Part shown: positions 58,313 through 64,000 of the stretch, in pieces
How the letters are laid out: each line of letters opens with the position of its first letter
Position numbering within the stretch: position 1 is the stretch's first letter
Assembly (NCBI GenBank): GCA_019321725.1
Contig: CM033109.1
Location: 16,089,993-16,153,992 of the forward strand
Direction of reading: 5' to 3'
Source of the DNA: Paulownia fortunei
Lineage: Eukaryota; Streptophyta; Magnoliopsida; Lamiales; Paulowniaceae
Length of the DNA: 64,000 nt
Notes under the pieces: model-generated
The model's input: the letters and a program-made list of their open reading frames with translations, nothing else
Database searches by the model: none
Told to the model about the DNA's origin: nothing
Made by a program: the position numbers and the translations under genes

Positions 58313-58798
58313 TTACCGAAAAAGCTCTGGGTATTTGGCTCTCATTTCATCTTTTCTTTCCCATGTAGCCTCTTCCGTTGACTGGTCTCTCCATAGTACC
58401 TTGACTAATGGGATTTTCTTATTTCTAAGTTGCTTTATCTCCCGTAATAGAATCTCGACAGGTCTTTCCTCATAACTTAAATCTGATCTCAACTCTATTG
58501 GTTCGTTTCGTAGAATGTGGGATGGATTCGCAACATACTTCCTCAACATGGATACGTGGAATACATTGTGTACTTGAGGCATTGATGTAGGCAGATCAAG
58601 TTTGTAAGCAACGTCACCTATTCTCTGGGTAATAGGAAATGGACCAATATATTTGGGACTCAACTTTCCTTTCTTCCCAAACCGCATAATACCTTTCATT
58701 GGAGCTACTTTGAGAAACACTTGATCTCCTATGAAAAACTCTAGCATCCTCATTCTTTGGTCTACATAACTTTTCTGTCGACTCTGGGCAGTTTCCAT
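58313..58798 (-). CDS. Gypsy G: integrase C-terminus with chromodomain
   Basis: An uninterrupted 161-codon frame. Residues 1-60: the post-core integrase segment (QSRQKSYVDQR, GDQVFLKVAPMKGIMRFGKK). Residues 65-100: the GPY/F module (LSPKYIGPFPITQRIGDVAY, then VHNVFHVSMLRKYV). Residues 111-161: a chromodomain-like end (EERPVEILLREIKQLRNKKI, VKVLWRDQSTEEATWERKDE) finishing YPELFR and a stop. Such a chromodomain steers chromovirus integrase to modified histones. The true reading frame continues upstream into 58805-59032 across a stop, so the Met is not a real start. Lineage Tekay-like by style. Confidence 0.85.
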   Translation of the reverse strand: METAQSRQKSYVDQRMRMLEFFIGDQVFLKVAPMKGIMRFGKKGKLSPKYIGPFPITQRIGDVAYKLDLPTSMPQVHNVFHVSMLRKYVANPSHILRNEPIELRSDLSYEERPVEILLREIKQLRNKKIPLVKVLWRDQSTEEATWERKDEMRAKYPELFR

Positions 58799-59495
58799 TC
58801 TTTTTCAGATTTGTAACACAGCCTCTGTCGTTTCCCGAATCATGTCCGGCCCTAAAAGTTTCTTTTCACCTACTTCATCCCAGTGAACTGGAGATCTGCA
58901 TTTCCTGTCATACAGTGCTTCATAAGGAGCCATCCCAATTGTAGCCTGATAACTATTGTTATATGAGAATTCTACCAGAGGTAGATACTTGCTCCACTGT
59001 CCTTGGAAGTCCAATACACAGGCTCTAAGCATATCTTCTAAGGTTTGTATTGTTCGTTCAGATTACCCATCAGTCTGAGGATGATATGCAGTACTGAAAG
59101 ATAGTTGCATTCCCAATCCTTCTGTAGACTTCTCCAGAAGGTAGACAGAAATCTCGAGTCTCTATCAGAAGTAATGGATAGCGGTACACCATGGAGTTTA
59201 ACCACTTCCTGTATATATATTTATGCATATCGATCTATGGAATAGGTTGAACAAATGGGAAGGAAATGAGCTGATTTAGTTAATCTGTCCACAATCACCC
59301 AAATAGAATTATGACCTTTCATAGTTTTGGGTAAACCCGCCACAAAGTCCATAGTGATTCTTTCCCATTTCCATTCTGGAATAAGCAGAGGTTGCAAAGT
59401 TCCCGCTGGTCTTTGATGTTTTGCTTTTATCTGCTGACATGTCAAACATTGGTCCACGTACTGTGCAATATCTCTTTTCATACCTGGCCACCCAA
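58799..59495 (-). pseudogene. Gypsy G: integrase zinc and core domains, with stops
   Basis: 59221-59481: WPGMKRDIAQYVDQCLTCQQ (HHCC zinc-finger end), KWERITMDFVAGLPKT (first catalytic Asp), WVIVDRLTKSAHFLP. 58805-59032: MLRACVLDFQGQWSKYLPLV, EFSYNNSYQATIGMAPYEAL, YDRKCRSPVHWDEVGEK. Stops fall near 59066 (in the usual [13 protein letters not shown] string) and near 59218. The frame breaks at about 59495, where Copia-1c leader resumes. All of gag, protease, RT and RNase H are missing, so only the 3' third of the element is here. Confidence 0.85.
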
Positions 59496-59579
59496 CAGTG
59501 GATCACATATATAAATATTTAATCTATCACATATATTAAATAAACATAATCGAAAAGTATGAGAAACGCACGACCCTTG

Positions 59580-59591
59580 GCTCTGATACCA
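59580..59591 (-). promoter_or_regulatory. Primer-binding site of Copia-1c
   Basis: Minus-sense TGGTATCAGAGC, a perfect match to the initiator Met tRNA 3' end, one base inside the 5' LTR. Confidence 0.92.
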
Positions 59592-59592
59592 C

Positions 59593-60964
59593 TGTTGGGT
59601 TCGCGAGATCCCGGGAAACATATACGCAGCGGAATTTAAAAATTTTCAAAAACATAAATATATATTATATCACATGTAATTAAAATGAATCCCAAACCCT
59701 TTTGCGATTACTCAATTGTGTGTTTTCTGATAGTTAAAGTAAGAAAGTTTTAGAAATCCTTACCTTGATTTGCACTTCGGCTAATGTAGGGATCGAAACG
59801 ATTCAAATTATTATCCCTGCATGAAAGTATTTCCATGTTCTTCAATTCAAAACCCCTTTGATTGAAATCTGATTCACTTCTAGGATCTCAAATGTTATCC
59901 CTCTAACGGTATCCACACTTTGGATGCCCACTCGCAACCAAATCCTATACTAGTAGTTTTCAATTTGATAATTCTATCCCACAACGATTTTGTTTGGAAC
60001 AAGAACACACTAACAATTAGTGTTTTAGGTGTTTAATTTAATTATTAATTCATCAATTAAATCAAGAATTAAACTAGATAAAAGGTTGGTGAACTTTTGG
60101 AGATTGAAAGGAAAGGAGGGATGAATTTTTTGATATTAAGAAAACTATTTTTCTTTTTATTTTTAAAACTATGCAATAAAATCCCCATAAAAATATCCAA
60201 GAAGATTGTCAATAAAAGTTACCACACGTCCTTTTCATGTAGGAATCTTTTTCCTTTCTTATCTCCAATTCTTTTACTAAGTTTCCTTATCCCATAAGGA
60301 CTTTTTTTTTCCTTATTGTCTCTTAGAAATTGAATTCCCAATTCAACTTCCTCTAGGAATTAGATTCCCAATCCAATTTTCTAATGCGCTTCCTACAAGC
60401 CCACACCTAATGGGTCTAGACCTAAGTAATCAATTAGGCCCTACTTTAATTGATCCAATTAATTAAATTAATTCATTTAATTAATTAAGCCCATCTTAAT
60501 TAATTAATCCAATCAATTAATTCTTGCACTATCGTAATGAGAAAATTTCCTTTCGACAATAGAATATTTCCAATTGGGAATTTTCAGGTGGGGTTGTTCA
60601 GTGTACTTGTTCTTAACAAGCACCCATATACATGCACTAGTGTCTTCACACCAATACTTATGGAACAAGGCATCCTCTTTTCGAGCCTGCATCGTTTGCG
60701 TAAGTCTCAACGGGATCATTGATGTCCCATCTCATTGATCCTTGACTTGAAACATTTTAAGATCACAACCTTAGAATCATATTCCACGATTACCATCATA
60801 TGCGCAACCATGCCCATAGCTATGTGTGATCTAAGAACTTTATCTAATTCTTATGATAAATTTAAGATAAAGATTGTCATTTAAATAATATTAAAATAAA
60901 TAAAAATAATTTACAAGAGTATAAGAACGACAGGACAATTGGCTCACCGAACACTACTCTAACA
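59593..60964 (-). mobile_element. Copia-1 copy c: 5' LTR (1,372 bp, internally deleted)
   Basis: TGTTGGGTTCGCGAGATCCC...CTCTAACA. Matches the 3' LTR closely outside a deletion at about 60520, where 781 bases present in the 3' LTR (about 50155-50935) are missing. The joint falls in AATTAATTCTTGCAC, with TAATTC at the right edge of the missing part too. The right flank TTTTC and left flank CTTTT of the element share TTTT, a possible target duplication. Confidence 0.88.
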
Positions 60965-61208
60965 TTTTCTTCATAACGTGAAATTCAAGATCACTCATAT
61001 TCCTAGAGAAGGAAATATGGTTGCAGTCTGTCTGGCAAACATGGCTTGTAAAAAGTTGGGCTTTAAAGTGTTTAGTGGTTCTATTCCAAATGGCATACAA
61101 GGATTTATTAATGTAGATAAATTACATCTAGGTTCTTTTTGTTTTCAAAATTTTAAGGAAGTAGTACTCTCTAGTTCTCATGTATTGTAAATAATTTTGA
61201 ATAAAAAA
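60965..61208 (+). pseudogene. Plant LINE ORF2, last part (RNase H end) and poly-A tail
   Basis: 60978-61190 is open: KFKITHIPREGNMVAVCLAN then MACKKLGFKVF, the last conserved block of plant LINE RNase H (HIxREGNxVAD-LA), with the catalytic Asp of VAD changed to Val. It ends in ATTGTAAATAATTTTGAATA and an A-run at about 61199-61208, the LINE 3' end. It joins 49224 in frame (…AAG TCT TTT | CTT CAT AAC…) once Copia-1c is set aside. Confidence 0.88.
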
Positions 61209-61600
61209 AAAACAGGCGGGGTTTTAAAAAAAAAACTCATATATGTATATGCAAAAAATAAAAAAAAATCATATATATATGCGCCTCCCACCTCCAACTC
61301 TCCTCCTCCTTCAATCCTCATTGGGCTAGCCCTTTCTGTCTCTCTATAGCTCTATTACTGCTCTTTTGTTCGTTTCAAGCTGATTTTCATGTATTGTAAA
61401 TAATTTTAAACTAAAAAAAAACATCAGGCAGCATTTAAAAAAAATCATAAATGTATATGTAAAAAAAAAAATCATATATGTATATGCGCCTCCCACCTCC
61501 AACTCTCCTCCTCCTTCAACCCTCGTTGGGCTAGTCCTTTCTGTCTCTCTATAGCTCCATTACTGCCACTGTCTCCGTTGTCATTGCTTCTCTTTCTTTT
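61179..61600. repeat. 209-bp tandem duplication spanning the LINE 3' end
   Basis: CATGTATTGTAAATAATTTT starts units at 61179 and 61388. Each unit holds the LINE tail, A-runs, ATATGTATATGC, then CGCCTCCCACCTCCAACTCT and CTTTCTGTCTCTCTATAGCT. Units are about 90 percent alike, and the second has a longer C/T-rich end. Confidence 0.85.
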
Positions 61601-63629
61601 CTCCTTATTATCATCTGATTATGTTATCATAGCACTAAGAATGATTTTCTGTAATTAATTAGCTGGTGTTTATAGGAGGGGTTTGATAAATATTTATGTA
61701 GTAGTCAGACTGACGAAAATGAGGGGAGTTGTGTCAAATTGGAAATTTTTTGTGGCTTTTTATCAATTCATTTTTCTTTTATGATAGGAATTTTCATGGT
61801 TGAATTTTTCTCTGGCCCATAAAGAAGAATTTTTTTTGCTTATTGTATTTTATATTTATTCTTTTTCAATTTTTTTAACAAAGAAAGGGACATGTTGGTA
61901 ATTGAAAATGTTAAAAAATAAACGGCTAAAATGAGAAAATGGCTCGTGTGTGTGTTTGTGTGTGTTTTTTTTCTTGAGAAACAGTTAATTATATAATTTG
62001 CTTAAAGATGTGAAAAATCAATTAAGTATAATTTATAATTAACAATTCTAAACCAAAGTAGGAAAAAGAAAACTATCAAAGTACACTAATACCCAAATAT
62101 GGGTGGAAATTAATTCTAGATCCTCTTACTAATTAAATATTTTGGAATTACAATCTTACTATTTGGGCAAAATTTCATTGTCTTTTGTCGTTTCTTGCTA
62201 AGAAGATGTAAAAAGGAAGGATTTGCATACTGTTATTAGCATTAACTAGATCAGGGTAAATAATTTAGGACTCAATAATTCAACTCTTGACTTGAACTAC
62301 TAGACCTATTTCCACCCTTATCATTCATGGCAACTATAACTCTCTGACTTTCAGAGCACCTCCGATTTAACCAAATTGGGTTAGTTTTCCCTCATCTGAC
62401 CTCGGTCTTATTATGGGATCATTTTTCTTAATATTAAGTTCATATTTCAAGATTTACGAGTTGAGACATGGTCAATGTGCTTATTAGGCTTGCCCAAAAC
62501 TAGTTGAGTTTTTTTATACTCATATTTGACTTGATATTACGACTTTTTTTTCTTAAGATTTAAATTTATTTAAATTTTTTACTTTAAAATTTGAGTTTGG
62601 TTTGAAAATTAATACAAGCTTCAAGTTAAACCAAAATTGAATTAATTTTTTTTAAAAATTAAATACAAATAATAATATAACTATATTAACAAAGAAAAAA
62701 AATTAACAATCTTAAAAACTTCAAAAATTGTTAAACTTATATTCACTAAGTCAAAATACCAATCATCTTTAAACTAAGTAAAACTAATGTATTGCCAACT
62801 TGCAAGTGTTTCAATTTCCTTTCCAGATTGACTTTAGAGTTTTATTTTTCTTTTTTTTTTAATTCCATTTTATGTTCTCTATGTTCTTGAAATTTTAGAT
62901 TTCTTAAGTTGATGAATAAACTTCATATATTTTACATAATGGTTATGATGATATAAAAGCAAAATTTATCATTTTGCCCTCGTTAGATTGCCAGAATACC
63001 AAAATATCTGAAAGATCCGTGTCTTTTTTTTCGTGGGATTCACCCAACTTGAACTCAAGGTTAGGTCAACCCTCGTTCGATTTAGTAACGTGACATGATT
63101 ACTAAACCGTTAGAATTGTGCCACTTAGATCCAATCATGTGCAACCCAGATGGACCAACTAATAAAAATACCCCCATGCTTAGCTGTCACAAGATAATAT
63201 GACTCTTCGCTATCTCTTTGCTTTCCTATTCATAACCTCACGACCAACACTGAGTTCAGTATCGAAGGGCTTTAGCAAAAGGCCACTTCAGCAAGACTAA
63301 CGTGTGATAAGTGTGTTGATAATAATATACTGAAATAAAGTACTATTGCAATGTTTAAATTGCAAAACATAAATGGAAGTAAGAATTTATAAATTGCAGA
63401 AATGAAAAGTAAGCTGGTCTATAAAGATGCTTTGAGCGTCTGACTCTGAAGAACAAAGCAGCAAATCAAAGCCTGTGTAAACAAAGTTTTCTTAAAACAA
63501 ATTCGCCCTCTCACCATAGGTGCTTGAGGAACTTTGAGCATTTGTCTCCCAAGATACAATGGTCGAACCAACAGTACATTTAGTACAAAGCAACTACTCT
63601 CTGGCGAACTGAGCAAATGTGTCTGAACT
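61601..63629. other. AT-rich region with no recognised gene
   Basis: I see no convincing coding or RNA gene. 61945-61970 is a GT run; 62515-62720 is very T- or A-rich. A 65-codon minus-strand open frame at 63419-63616 has no recognisable motif. Non-coding remnants of older elements are likely. Confidence 0.5.
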
Positions 63630-64000
63630 TGTAATGCCCTATTATCTCCAACATAGCCAATAATAGGTATCTTACATGAATATACATCTAATCAATACGT
63701 ATTATTGGATTATGGCATACAAATAGCATGATTGCACGAACATGAATAATTATTAATATATGCTCCAGTTACATGTATTAGCACATAAAATATGAGATTA
63801 AACTTTTGGTTCTTGATTTAATATATTTTTTAAGTGCCCTTTTTGTAGTGAAAAGCTCGGTATCTCGATTAAGGAAGATTGATATATTGAACGGTCATGA
63901 AATGAATTATTTGTATTGCTCCATACTTGTTACATTCTAAAGTGATTATTTACCTAAATATTTACTTGAAATATGTTATACTTGGCTAAGAGCTAAAATT
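63630..64000 (+). mobile_element. Start of a Gypsy-like LTR, running off the window
   Basis: TGTAATGCCCTATTATCTCC begins a sequence that matches the reverse complement of 33700-34092 throughout (shared TATGCTCCAGTTA, GGTATCTCG-TTAA, AATGAATTATTTGTATTGC). It is therefore the 5' end, in sense, of the same LTR family as the solo LTR in Copia-2 copy A. Whether it is solo or part of a full element cannot be told. Confidence 0.75.

Noticed and set aside
63419..63616. 65-codon minus-strand open frame beside the right-hand LTR
   Set aside because: No motif, no homologue recognised and no splice or promoter context; kept only as part of the unassigned region.

Overview
The window reads as nuclear DNA of a flowering plant, probably a eudicot: AT-rich, intron-bearing, and built almost entirely from decayed LTR retrotransposons, one plant LINE, two MITE candidates and two small pieces of host gene. 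The host gene pieces are (i) the first coding exon, a probable 5'UTR intron and the promoter side of a RABA2-type (Rab11 clade) small GTPase on the minus strand at about 26.1-26.6 kb, and (ii) a broken, intronless DUF4228 (PADRE) gene at 30.5-30.8 kb. The species cannot be told from this sequence. I saw no tRNA, rRNA, CRISPR or operon-like feature. A run of exactly 100 N (25632-25731) marks a scaffold gap of unknown true size.

Layout. 1-2690: Copia family 1, minus strand, cut by the window edge. 2691-5115: remnant of a Tat-type Ty3/Gypsy element, minus strand (integrase/RNase H), with a 94-bp tandem array and an antisense ORF on its 3' side. 5155-19101: cluster of one chromovirus-like Gypsy family with very long LTRs (about 2.6-2.9 kb). 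Copy C (plus) and copy D (minus) form a large inverted pair, and a 2,890-bp solo LTR sits inside D's LTR. 19102-25631: second Copia-1 copy (plus) with a 601-bp MITE candidate in its LTR, ending at the gap. 25732-27253: RABA2-like gene fragment and its upstream region.

27254-46904: two copies (A, then B) of Copia family 2 in the same orientation, sharing one middle LTR (LTR-int-LTR-int-LTR). Copy A holds the DUF4228 insert and a solo LTR of another family. The shared LTR is split by a second 2,890-bp solo LTR with a clean TACTC target duplication. 46905-49224 and 60965-61208: the two halves of one 5'-truncated LINE, split by a third Copia-1 element (49225-60964, minus). That element is itself invaded by a chromodomain Gypsy fragment (55773-59495). 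61.2-63.6 kb: a 209-bp tandem duplication and otherwise featureless AT-rich DNA. 63630-64000: start of an LTR of the same family as the solo LTR at 31.8-34.1 kb, in opposite orientation.

The window is therefore a stratified nest. The oldest layers are the LINE, the Tat remnant and Copia-2. Copia-1 and the Gypsy elements are later, and the two 2,890-bp solo LTRs look youngest (near-identical to each other over most of their length). The points of most interest are the shared-LTR tandem Copia, the host DUF4228 gene inside a retrotransposon, the disrupted or gap-separated RABA2 gene, and dense RY/G-box motif clusters in the Gypsy LTRs. I found no convincing new biological system; the findings are about genome remodelling by transposons.
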